Part shown: positions 7,717 through 15,420 of the stretch, in pieces
Layout of the letters: the number at the start of each line of letters is the position of its first letter
How positions within the stretch are numbered: the first letter of the stretch is position 1
Source of the DNA: CALVUJ01 sp045128835
Lineage (GTDB): Bacteria > Bacillota_I > Bacilli_A > RFN20 > DUOF01
Assembly (NCBI GenBank): GCA_045128835.1
Contig: JBGVRX010000009.1
Span: 1-31,805, forward strand
Direction: 5' to 3'
Length of the DNA: 31,805 nt
The notes under the pieces: generated by a model
Seen by the model: only the letters and a program-made list of their open reading frames with translations
Database searches by the model: none
What the model was told of the DNA's origin: nothing
Translations under genes and position numbers: made by a program

Positions 7717-9192
7717 ATGAAAACTTATAACGGACATGAAAGATTACCTAGAAATTATGCTTTATTAACTGATGAATATGAATATAGTATGGCTAATGGA
7801 TATTTAGCTAATAAAAAGGAAGATCAAGAAGCAATATTTGATGTCTTCTTTAGAAAAGTTCCTACTGGTGGCGGATACGCTATTATGGCAGGTCTTGATA
7901 AGATTATTCCTTTTATTCAAAATTTAAAATTTGAAGAAAGAGAATTAAATTATTTTAGAAAAAAAGGATATAGTGAAGAATTCATTAATTATTTAAAAGA
8001 TTTCAAATTTACTGGTAGTGTTTATGCAATTCCTGATGGAACTCCTGTATTCCCTAATGAACCTTTAATTACTATTAAGGCTCCTTTAATTGAGGCACAA
8101 TTAATTGAAACTGCTATTTTATCTATCATTAATGGAGCTATGGAACATGCTACTGGTGCTAGAAGAATTATCGAAGCTACTCCTAAAAATGTAGGAGTTA
8201 TGGAATTTGGTGCTAGAAGAGCTGATGGTTTAGAAGCTGCTATTGATGCTTCTATTTATGGATTAATGGCTGGATGTATGGGAACTAGTAACGTTCTAGC
8301 TGCAGACATGGTAAACATGAAAGCTATGGGAACACAAGCTCACAGCTGGATTGAATCTTTTGAAACTGAATATGATTCTTTCTTAGCTTATGCTAAAACA
8401 TACCCTAACAACTGTATGTTACTTGTAGATACAATTGATACATTAAGAAGTGGTGTACCTAATGCAATTAAAGTATTTAAGTATATGGAAGAAAACGGTT
8501 TACCTACTACTAATATTGGTATTCGTATTGATTCTGGTGACTTAGCATATTTATCTAAAGAAGCTAGAAGAATGTTTGATGAAGCTGGATTCCCTCAAGC
8601 AAAAATCTGTTTAAGTAATGGATTAAACGATAAAACAATTACTTCATTAGTACAACAAGGAGCTTGCTTTGATGTATTAGGTGTTGGAGACAATATCTCT
8701 AAACCTGAAGGAAGAATGGGTTGTGTTTATAAAGAAGTTGCTTTAAGAGAAAATGGTGTATTAGTACCTAAAATTAAATTATCTAATGATGAAATCAAAA
8801 TCATTAACCCTGACTATAAAAAACTTTATAGAGCATATGATAAAACTACTGGATTAGCTATCGCTGATGTTATGTGTAGACAAGATGAAGATATTACTAA
8901 TGAAAATGAATTAGAAATCGTAGATCCTACTAACTATTTAAAAACTACAGTAATCTCTAACTTTAGACTTGAAGAACTTCAAAAACCAATCTTTGAAAAC
9001 GGTAAATTAGTTTATGAAGATCCTGAACTTTTAGAGAAAAAAGAATATTGTAATAAAATGATGGAAACTATTTATCCTGAAGTGAAAAGAATTGAAAATC
9101 CTCATAAGTATTATGTTGATGGAACAGTTAATTATGTAGCATTCAAAAACAAAATGATCGCAGATATGAGAAAATTAGTAAATAACAAATAG
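7717..9192 (+). CDS. pncB: Nicotinate phosphoribosyltransferase
   Basis: Condenses nicotinate with PRPP to nicotinate mononucleotide, the second step of NAD salvage. The 491-residue type II phosphoribosyltransferase shows GGGYAIMAG, GTPVFPNEPL, EFGARRADG, GTSNVLAA, the catalytic histidine loop GTQAHSW, DTIDTLRSGVPNAI and IRIDSGDLAYLS. I place the start at ATG 7717, because AAGGTGG lies 8 bases upstream. An in-frame GTG at 7705 would overlap pncA and lies inside that SD. It is tightly coupled to pncA (1-nt gap) and followed after 8 nt by a NUDIX gene. Confidence 0.96.
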   Translation: MKTYNGHERLPRNYALLTDEYEYSMANGYLANKKEDQEAIFDVFFRKVPTGGGYAIMAGLDKIIPFIQNLKFEERELNYFRKKGYSEEFINYLKDFKFTGSVYAIPDGTPVFPNEPLITIKAPLIEAQLIETAILSIINGAMEHATGARRIIEATPKNVGVMEFGARRADGLEAAIDASIYGLMAGCMGTSNVLAADMVNMKAMGTQAHSWIESFETEYDSFLAYAKTYPNNCMLLVDTIDTLRSGVPNAIKVFKYMEENGLPTTNIGIRIDSGDLAYLSKEARRMFDEAGFPQAKICLSNGLNDKTITSLVQQGACFDVLGVGDNISKPEGRMGCVYKEVALRENGVLVPKIKLSNDEIKIINPDYKKLYRAYDKTTGLAIADVMCRQDEDITNENELEIVDPTNYLKTTVISNFRLEELQKPIFENGKLVYEDPELLEKKEYCNKMMETIYPEVKRIENPHKYYVDGTVNYVAFKNKMIADMRKLVNNK

Positions 9193-9200
9193 GTGAATAT

Positions 9201-9794
9201 ATGAGAAAAGAAAAATTAATCGAATTAGAAAGCTATATTGAAGAATTAAGAACTGTAAAACTAGAAGAAATGGAAGTTACAGGGAAAGGTTTCTTAAGTA
9301 TTAAAAGATATTCTTGTTTATTAAATAATGGAAAGAAAATCATCAGAGAAAGAATTATAAAGAATAACAAAGATGGAAGCGCTGCAATTATTCTTCCTAT
9401 TACTAAAGAAGGAAATGTACTTCTTGTTGTTCAACCTAGAGTATTTAAACCTACAACAGTGGGAGTAGAAGTACCTGCTGGATACATTGAAGAGGATGAA
9501 GATCCAATTTTAAGTGCTAAAAGAGAACTTGAAGAAGAAACTGGATACGCTTGTAAAGAGATGGTTTTACTTGCTAAATACTTCCAAGATAGCGGTTGCT
9601 CTTCAGCATACAACCATTGTTTCTTAGCTTTAGATTGTGAAAAAGTAACGGAACAACACTTAGATAAAGATGAATTTGTAAGATACTTTGAATGTAGTTT
9701 TGAGGAAGCTTTAGAACTAATTGATTTAGGCTATATAAATGGAGCAAACCCTCTAATTGCTTTCACTAAAGCTCAAAAATATTTAAATAAATAA
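9201..9794 (+). CDS. NUDIX hydrolase, ADP-ribose pyrophosphatase type
   Basis: Hydrolyses a nucleoside diphosphate-linked compound, most likely ADP-ribose, clearing the toxic product of NAD breakdown. The 197-residue protein has a perfect Nudix box from Gly94 to Tyr116 (G-x5-E-x7-RELEEETGY) and the upstream EVPAG typical of ADPR pyrophosphatases. An N-terminal dimerisation strand region (1-60) resembles NudF. SD AGGTGA is 4 bases from ATG. Placement in the NAD operon supports the ADP-ribose assignment, but a direct role on NAD or nicotinate nucleotides cannot be excluded. Confidence 0.88.
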   Translation: MRKEKLIELESYIEELRTVKLEEMEVTGKGFLSIKRYSCLLNNGKKIIRERIIKNNKDGSAAIILPITKEGNVLLVVQPRVFKPTTVGVEVPAGYIEEDEDPILSAKRELEEETGYACKEMVLLAKYFQDSGCSSAYNHCFLALDCEKVTEQHLDKDEFVRYFECSFEEALELIDLGYINGANPLIAFTKAQKYLNK

Positions 9795-9805
9795 GAGGTG
9801 AATTT

Positions 9806-10627
9806 ATGGAATATAAAAATGAAGAAGAATTTTTAGAAAACTATGATTCTACTTTATTTGAAAAACTTTCTATGACTACCGATATTTTACTTCTTAGTGT
9901 TAGTGATGAAAAGAATGATAACTATCGTAAAGCAAGTTCTAAAAAGATGAGCATTCTCTTATCAAAAAGAGATAACTTCCCTTTTAAAGATAAATGGTGC
10001 TTACCTGGAGGATTTTTAAATCCTTTAAAAGAGACTTTAGAAGACTGTGCAAAAAGAGTATTACTTAATGAAACAAACTTAAAAGATATCTATTTAGAAC
10101 AATTATATACTTTTGATTCTCTTAATAGAGATCCTAGAATGAGAGTAGTATCTACTGCATTCATCGCTCTAGTAGACAAAAATAAATTAAAAGATAATAT
10201 AAATGATAATGTCTCTTGGTTTGATATAGATATTAAAGAAATTGATAATGTAGTGTCTGTTACTTTAAATAATGGTAATGAAGAAATTACTTATTCATTA
10301 AAGAAAGTATTAAAGAATAAAACTACTAAAATTTATGAATATGAAATAATTGAAAATAATTCCATTGCTTTTGATCACTGTGAAGTAATTGTTTCTGGTA
10401 TTGAAAGATTAAAAAATAAGATAGAGTACACCGATATTGTCTTTAATATGATGAGTGAATATTTTACTCTAGGAGAACTTCAAAGAGTATACGAAACCAT
10501 TCTAAACAAGAAGTTATTAGACCCTGCTTTTAGAAGAATAATCGCTGATAAAGTAGTAAAAACAAATAAAGTTAGAAATGGAGGAGGACATAGACCTAGT
10601 GTCTTGTTCAAATACAAGTATGAATAG
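9806..10627 (+). CDS. nrtR: NrtR-like NUDIX-domain transcriptional regulator of NAD metabolism
   Basis: A 273-residue protein with an N-terminal NUDIX domain (about 25-160) and a C-terminal winged helix (about 205-273), the architecture of NrtR repressors that sense ADP-ribose. The Nudix box is degenerate: the region beginning GGFLNPLKETLED has Val and Asn where catalytic RE and EE residues are expected, so it probably binds rather than cleaves. The C terminus (FTLGELQRVYETIL, RRIIADKV, NGGGHRPSVLFKY) matches the NrtR wing. SD AGAGGTGA. It lies 11 nt after the NUDIX hydrolase and overlaps the NAD kinase gene. The palindrome at 7065-7075 is the proposed target. Confidence 0.82.
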   Translation: MEYKNEEEFLENYDSTLFEKLSMTTDILLLSVSDEKNDNYRKASSKKMSILLSKRDNFPFKDKWCLPGGFLNPLKETLEDCAKRVLLNETNLKDIYLEQLYTFDSLNRDPRMRVVSTAFIALVDKNKLKDNINDNVSWFDIDIKEIDNVVSVTLNNGNEEITYSLKKVLKNKTTKIYEYEIIENNSIAFDHCEVIVSGIERLKNKIEYTDIVFNMMSEYFTLGELQRVYETILNKKLLDPAFRRIIADKVVKTNKVRNGGGHRPSVLFKYKYE

Positions 10628-11423
10628 AAAAATAAATAAAGTTATGTTGTTTGCTAATAACAACGATTACTCAAAGAAAATAGAAAAAGAATTAAAGGAA
10701 AAATTAGTAAAAAGAAACTATATTATAAGTAATGACATTAATGATACTGATTTGGCTATTGCTATTGGAGGAGATGGTTCTTTCCTTAGAATGATTAAAG
10801 CCTGTAACTTTAACGACAATATTTCTTACATTGGAGTTAATACAGGAACTCTAGGCTTTGTTCAAGAAATATATCCAGACAAAATAGATACATTCTTAAA
10901 TAACTTAGATAAGAATCGTTATAAAAGCGAAAATATAAGTATTCAAGAAACAAAGATAACTACAAAAGAAGAAACACTACATTTCTTTTCTTTAAATGAA
11001 ATAGTTATTAGAGACGCTAATTTAAACACTGCTCATTTTAAAGTTCTAATTGATGGATGTTTATTAGAAAATTACAGTGGTGATGGGCTTTTAATCTCTA
11101 CTTCTTTTGGGTCTACTGCTTATAATTTAAGTTTTAAAGGAAGTATTGTCTTTAATGAATTACATACACTTCAAATAACTCCAATTGCTCCTCTTAACAA
11201 TAAAAATTATAGCAGTCTTATAAACTCTATAATTATTCCTCAAAAAAGAATAATTGAGATTGTTCCATCTAGAGATAATAATTTTATTGTTAGTATTGAT
11301 GGAGAGAACAAACACTTAAATAACGTTACAAACATTACAACTTACGTAAAAAGAAAACGTATAAAGTTGATTCGCACCAAAGAATACGATTATACTAAAA
11401 AAGTAAACGAAAAGTTTTTATAG
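10599..11423 (+). CDS. nadK: NAD kinase
   Basis: Phosphorylates NAD+ to NADP+ with ATP or polyphosphate. Diagnostic motifs are GGDGSFLRM, GVNTGTLGF, SLNEIVIRD and GDGLLISTSFGSTAYNLS; the length is in the family range. The start is uncertain. An ATG at 10578 overlaps its own likely SD. GTG 10599 has GGAGGAGG 11 bases upstream and is used here. ATG 10620 gives an N terminus (MNRKINKVMLFANN) closest to the family but has no SD. Any choice overlaps the nrtR-like stop, implying translational coupling. This is the only NADP-forming step in the window; nadD and nadE are not here. Confidence 0.93.
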   Translation: MSCSNTSMNRKINKVMLFANNNDYSKKIEKELKEKLVKRNYIISNDINDTDLAIAIGGDGSFLRMIKACNFNDNISYIGVNTGTLGFVQEIYPDKIDTFLNNLDKNRYKSENISIQETKITTKEETLHFFSLNEIVIRDANLNTAHFKVLIDGCLLENYSGDGLLISTSFGSTAYNLSFKGSIVFNELHTLQITPIAPLNNKNYSSLINSIIIPQKRIIEIVPSRDNNFIVSIDGENKHLNNVTNITTYVKRKRIKLIRTKEYDYTKKVNEKFL

Positions 11424-11434
11424 AGGTGTGAGTA

Positions 11435-12193
11435 ATGGAAAAGATTAAGGATTATGCAATTTATAATTATAGAATGAAGAAATCATTATTAGATAAGATG
11501 TTTTTCTTAGATAAGTTCTTTGAACCAATTGAAACTATTGTTGATTTTGGATGTGCAGATGGCGAACTAATTGATGAAATGAATCACTTATTCCCTGAGT
11601 ACCGCTACATTGGTTATGATATTGAAGAAGAAATGCTTAAAATAGCTAGAGAGAAAAACGAAGGAATTGAATTTTATGATAAATGGGAAGATATAAAAGT
11701 AGACTTTAATAAAAGTTTACTAAATATATCTAGTACTATTCATGAAGTTTATTCTTATGGAACTGAAGAAGATATTAAAGTTTTCTGGAACAATGTCTTC
11801 AACAGTGGCTTTAAATACATTTGTATTAGAGACTTAATGATTAGTGAAAACTTAACGCAAAATGTTAAAGATGAGGATATTGAAACTATAAGAAAGTACA
11901 ATCCTAAAACTTTAAAAGAATATGAAGATATTTGGGGTAGTATAAAAGACAAGAAAAACTTTGTTCATTATTTATTGAAATATAAATATATAGAAAACTG
12001 GTCTAGAGAAGTAAGAGAAAACTATTTCCCTATTACTCTAGAAAAATTACTTGCTTTAATTCCTAGTAATTATCGTATAACTTATTCTGATCACTATACT
12101 TTACCTTATACTGCTCATCAAATAAAAAGTGATTTTGGTATAAAGTTAGATGAAAAAACACACTTTAAATTAATTTTAAAAAAAGTTGATTAA
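11435..12193 (+). CDS. Class I SAM-dependent methyltransferase
   Basis: A 252-residue protein with the SAM-binding glycine motif IVDFGCADGELIDEM (about 37-51) and a following acidic strand end YRYIGYDIEEEML, the usual motif I and II of class I methyltransferases. The C-terminal half (about 110-250) is not recognised. The acceptor is unknown. SD AGAGGTG is upstream of ATG. It lies 11 nt after NAD kinase and ends at the shared terminator, so it is the last gene of the NAD operon. Methylation of nicotinamide is one speculative link; it may be unrelated. Confidence 0.75.
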   Translation: MEKIKDYAIYNYRMKKSLLDKMFFLDKFFEPIETIVDFGCADGELIDEMNHLFPEYRYIGYDIEEEMLKIAREKNEGIEFYDKWEDIKVDFNKSLLNISSTIHEVYSYGTEEDIKVFWNNVFNSGFKYICIRDLMISENLTQNVKDEDIETIRKYNPKTLKEYEDIWGSIKDKKNFVHYLLKYKYIENWSREVRENYFPITLEKLLALIPSNYRITYSDHYTLPYTAHQIKSDFGIKLDEKTHFKLILKKVD

Positions 12194-12195
12194 AT

Positions 12196-12231
12196 AAAAA
12201 AAGAGTAAATTAATTTTTACTCTTTTTCTTT
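12196..12231. terminator. Bidirectional terminator between convergent genes
   Basis: A 12-bp stem AAAAAGAGTAAA / TTTACTCTTTTT with a 6-nt loop and T-rich flanks on both strands. It ends the NAD operon and overlaps the stop of the minus-strand phosphatase-fold gene. Confidence 0.9.
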
Positions 12232-13335
12232 ACAATCAATGATAATTAAAGGCACTAACATTTCTTTAGTTAAAGAAGTATGATGTCCTTTAAACATATT
12301 AGAATTTTCGAAGAATAACAATAGTTTATTAGTTTTAGCTACAGCAATGTAATCCCCTAATAAATCCCTATTCTTCTCATTATAAGGTCCAAAGACACCT
12401 TTCTTTATTAAATAATCTACTTCAAACAATTTAAAATCTTTCTTATAATCTTCATTAAATAATCTTACAAATTCTTCTTTTTTATCTTCTTTAACTTTAA
12501 ATGATGTTGCACGTGGTTCTAATGTCATAGGTCTTTCTAAACACTCCATTAACTCAGTGTTATTATAGATATCAATATATCCATCAATATCAATATGTCC
12601 ATGGTCTGCGCTTATAACAATTAAAGTATCTTTTACATTCTTTTCTAAATCTTCAGTTAAAGCCGTTAATTCATTAATAACTTCTTTTGCTTGCTTACTT
12701 TTAACACCATAATCATGCATTGTTGCATCAGGATAATCACAATATGCATATACAAATTGTTTACCTTCTTTTTTACAGCATTCTTTAATATTATCAAACA
12801 TTCCTTTTCTTGTATTATATGGATAATGTTCCTTCATTACACCATCTTTAATATAAACCGGTAAAACAGTATTTACTTCATAGTTTTTAGCATCTTTATA
12901 GTAGGCTTCAAAAGGAAGTCTAGTTCTAGCAAAAGTAGGATCTACTTTTTCACCTGTAAAATAGTCTGTTGCCCTATAAACCTCTACAGCTTTATTTAAT
13001 TCTTTAAAGTAAATGCTCCATCCAAACCATCCATGATTAAATGGATAATCAGCACACATATAAGTAGTTGTAGCATTTGTTGTAGTAGAAGGAAAAACTG
13101 AAGTTAAAGTTTGCTTAATATTCTTTCTAAAGATATTTTCTTTATCTAAATTAGCTTCGATAGGATTAATACCAAAACCATCTAGAATAATAAAGACAAC
13201 ATTCTTATAATCTTTCTTTAGATACTTCTCTAATTTAGGAAGAGACGGAATATCTGTAGAATGCCCTAACATTTTATTAAAAGTTGAAGAAATATTTAAA
13301 ATACTCTTCTTGTAATTTGGAAAATAAAATTTCAT
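12217..13335 (-). CDS. Alkaline phosphatase superfamily / nucleotide pyrophosphatase-like enzyme
   Basis: A type I phosphodiesterase/nucleotide pyrophosphatase fold protein of about 372 residues. Metal-site motifs in order are FIILDGFG (first Asp), FPSTTTNAT (Thr nucleophile), YPDATMHDYG (Asp/His), ISADHGHID (Asp-His) and GHHTSLT (His). These enzymes cleave phosphodiester or phosphoanhydride bonds of nucleotides or lipids. No signal peptide is seen, so it is probably cytosolic. The start is placed at 13335 (MKFYFPNYKK) because GGTGA lies 5 bases upstream; the longer frame to 13389 has no SD and crosses the promoter. It converges on the NAD operon, so a nucleotide substrate is tempting but unproven. 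Confidence 0.85.
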   Translation of the reverse strand: MKFYFPNYKKSILNISSTFNKMLGHSTDIPSLPKLEKYLKKDYKNVVFIILDGFGINPIEANLDKENIFRKNIKQTLTSVFPSTTTNATTTYMCADYPFNHGWFGWSIYFKELNKAVEVYRATDYFTGEKVDPTFARTRLPFEAYYKDAKNYEVNTVLPVYIKDGVMKEHYPYNTRKGMFDNIKECCKKEGKQFVYAYCDYPDATMHDYGVKSKQAKEVINELTALTEDLEKNVKDTLIVISADHGHIDIDGYIDIYNNTELMECLERPMTLEPRATSFKVKEDKKEEFVRLFNEDYKKDFKLFEVDYLIKKGVFGPYNEKNRDLLGDYIAVAKTNKLLLFFENSNMFKGHHTSLTKEMLVPLIIIDCKEKE

Positions 13336-13351
13336 ATACATCACCAACTTC

Positions 13352-13381
13352 ATTATACAACTATTAATTTGTTTTTGGTAA
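13352..13381 (-). promoter_or_regulatory. Promoter of the phosphatase-fold gene
   Basis: Minus-strand TTACCA, 18-nt spacer, perfect TATAAT, about 16 nt before the chosen ATG. It lies inside the longer open frame, which supports the shorter start. Confidence 0.6.
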
Positions 13382-13390
13382 TGAAACAAA

Positions 13391-13420
13391 ATAAAAAATC
13401 CTTCTACTAACTAGAAGGAT
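13391..13420 (-). terminator. Intrinsic terminator of the 13437-14087 gene
   Basis: A 9-bp perfect stem ATCCTTCTA / TAGAAGGAT with a 5-nt loop, followed on the minus strand by six T. Confidence 0.9.
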
Positions 13421-13436
13421 CTTATTTATTATTTAA

Positions 13437-14087
13437 TTAACGTTTATTTTTATCTTTTGCTTTCTCTTTTTCTTGTGTTTCATCAAGTAAATCACGTGGG
13501 TCTTCTAAAGGATAAGAAAGTTTAGATTTTACTTCTTTTATAATTTTAACAGATTCATCATATGAATGTGCTCTTTCTCCCAACATTTTTCTTGGTTCGC
13601 CATATACTTTTATGTCTCTAGTAGTAAGTTTCTTTCCTTTTACAAATTTAATTTCTGATTCGAAAATCTTATCTACTACTGCATATTGTAAATCTGCATC
13701 ATCCATAGATTCGCGTACTGGTTGTAAAATAGTATCTCTATCAAATACTGTTAATTCTAAAGTTTTACCATCTTTTGATAGTTTATAAGTAACTACAAGT
13801 TCGCCACTTCTAGAACCTCTAACAGACTCGTGGAAAACTAACCCAATTCTACCATCCTCTAATTGAACTGGATTAGTAGACATTGGACGTAATGAGTCTA
13901 ATGTTTCGTTTCCTGACTTGTAATCTGGGAAGATATGATAGAAAACATCATATTTTAAGCATTTAATAATGTCTTCCTTATATTGTTCTAAATATTTTCC
14001 GTCTTCTCTTAAAAAGAAATATCTGAATGGAGTTTCACCATCAAATCCATATGAACCTAAAAATGGAATTCCTTTAATTTTTGGCAT
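13437..14087 (-). CDS. Uncharacterised protein, 216 residues
   Basis: Not recognised. A soluble protein starting MPKIKGIPFLGSYGFDGETP with no signal peptide or membrane segment. It has mixed beta-rich composition to about residue 170 (DGRIGLVFHES, LVVTYKLSKDGKTLELTVFDRD) and a charged lysine/glutamate tail (ETQEKEKAKDKNKR). The start is set at 14087 because AGGAG lies 9 bases upstream; the ATG 9 nt earlier abuts the SD. It has its own promoter and terminator, so it is monocistronic. It is divergent from the 14240 gene, which is also uncharacterised. Confidence 0.75.
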   Translation of the reverse strand: MPKIKGIPFLGSYGFDGETPFRYFFLREDGKYLEQYKEDIIKCLKYDVFYHIFPDYKSGNETLDSLRPMSTNPVQLEDGRIGLVFHESVRGSRSGELVVTYKLSKDGKTLELTVFDRDTILQPVRESMDDADLQYAVVDKIFESEIKFVKGKKLTTRDIKVYGEPRKMLGERAHSYDESVKIIKEVKSKLSYPLEDPRDLLDETQEKEKAKDKNKR

Positions 14088-14110
14088 CTTAATCATCTCC
14101 TACTAATTTA

Positions 14111-14139
14111 ATAATACTACATGGATTATTCATTTGCAA
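14111..14139 (-). promoter_or_regulatory. Promoter of the 13437-14087 gene
   Basis: Minus-strand TTGCAA, 17-nt spacer, TATTAT, about 24 nt before the ATG. Confidence 0.65.
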
Positions 14140-14212
14140 ATTTAATATTTAAAAAGTTATTAACTGTGTAGAAGCAGACCAAAATTTTCTTCTCGTAAAT
14201 ATCAATAAAGTA

Positions 14213-14221
14213 TGCTATTAT
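14213..14221 (+). promoter_or_regulatory. Extended -10 promoter of the 14240 gene
   Basis: TGCTATTAT (TGn plus TATTAT) lies 18 nt before the start codon, with no clear -35. The leader would be very short and the SD GAGGTG (14228-14233) would sit at its 5' end. Confidence 0.4.
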
Positions 14222-14239
14222 ATAGCCGAGGTGTTAGCG

Positions 14240-15400
14240 ATGAAAGAATTAAAACTAGAAGTTGGAAAAGCAGGAAACTTGAAAAACATTTATGAACATC
14301 CTTTAAAAATTGGAAGAAATGAAGAGGGCTATTTCATATACACTAAAGATAAAAAACATGGTCCTTTTACTAACGTCTTTTTAGAAAAAGGAAGTAATGA
14401 AATGTTAATTGGCTATAATCCTTCACAAACTTTATTATTAGTTATGGAAGAGAAAAAAATTAACATTGAAGAAAATGCTTTAACTGCCCCTTTATTAGAA
14501 AAATTAAACACTTTATTAGGAATTACTAAAAACGATGCATTTAAAGATTGTAAATTAGTAGGTAAAGCAACTAACTACTATGTATATTTAGATGCTAATA
14601 ATATGTTCTTTATTGCTGAAAACAATAATCCTTCTTCACTAACAGAAAGTCCTAGATTCTTTGATTATGAAGAATTAGTAAGACACTATAGAACTAATGA
14701 AATTTATATAAATAATCCTGTAGTCGCAGAACAAGCAAGAAAAATGAAAAGAGTTTTCATTAAATTTGAAGATTATAATAACTTCATCTCAAATTTAAAA
14801 GTTGAAGACTTATCTGAAGAAAATAAATTAGATATTGTTGCCCAAAGAGACATCTTCAAGGATTTACTTCTTCAAACTAGAGACAATTGCCATAAAGTAG
14901 CGAATAGCGAAGAAGACGCTAATAAATTATTAAATGAAGGTTATATTGAATTAGATTTTAAAACTATTGAAAAGTTTAAGAAATCTTATCCTGAACAATA
15001 CGAAACTTTGATCAATTTAGTTAATAGTAAATCTGAAGAATTAAAAGAAGCTTGTATTGGTAACATTAAAGCCAACGATAATATTCCTTTTGATGAATTA
15101 AAAGAGGAAATAAAAAAAGTAAAAATAACAGATTTAAATGACACTGCAAGAAGAGAAATAAGTGCAAAAAGACCTTTAACAACAAACATCTTCTCAAATA
15201 TATTAGCAGCAGCGTTAACTAAACTTAGAGAAAAATATCCTTCAATTAGAGAAGAATACAACATGGGTAAAAACTTTAAGGCCATTTATCCTGAAGAATT
15301 TGAAGAATTAAGACTTATCGCACAAGAAAGAATGCCTTCTTTATATGAAGAGTACTTTGAATATCAAAAACAAAAATTTGCTAATATGTTAAAAAAGTAG
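14240..15400 (+). CDS. Uncharacterised protein, 386 residues
   Basis: Not recognised. The N-terminal 140 residues are beta-rich (LKIGRNEEGYFIYTKDKKHG, MLIGYNPSQTLLLVMEE). The rest is mostly charged helix (VEDLSEENKLDIVAQRDIFK, SIREEYNMGKNFKAIYPEEF). No signal peptide or membrane segment. The start is ATG 14240 because GAGGTG ends 6 bases upstream; the GTG at 14231 is part of that SD. Monocistronic, ending at a strong terminator shared with the convergent 15420-16667 gene. Confidence 0.75.
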   Translation: MKELKLEVGKAGNLKNIYEHPLKIGRNEEGYFIYTKDKKHGPFTNVFLEKGSNEMLIGYNPSQTLLLVMEEKKINIEENALTAPLLEKLNTLLGITKNDAFKDCKLVGKATNYYVYLDANNMFFIAENNNPSSLTESPRFFDYEELVRHYRTNEIYINNPVVAEQARKMKRVFIKFEDYNNFISNLKVEDLSEENKLDIVAQRDIFKDLLLQTRDNCHKVANSEEDANKLLNEGYIELDFKTIEKFKKSYPEQYETLINLVNSKSEELKEACIGNIKANDNIPFDELKEEIKKVKITDLNDTARREISAKRPLTTNIFSNILAAALTKLREKYPSIREEYNMGKNFKAIYPEEFEELRLIAQERMPSLYEEYFEYQKQKFANMLKK

Positions 15401-15420
15401 GTTTCCCTACTTTTTCTTTT
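15392..15420. terminator. Bidirectional terminator between convergent genes
   Basis: A perfect 10-bp stem AAAAAGTAGG / CCTACTTTTT with a tttc loop and T-rich sequence on both sides, overlapping the stop of the plus-strand gene. Confidence 0.9.

Noticed and set aside
13336..13389. N-terminal extension of the alkaline-phosphatase-fold protein
   Set aside because: It contains the promoter -10, has no SD, and the residues do not resemble the family; ATG 13335 has GGTGA.
14231..14239. GTG 14231 as start of the 386-residue gene
   Set aside because: It lies inside the SD GAGGTG; ATG 14240 has proper spacing.
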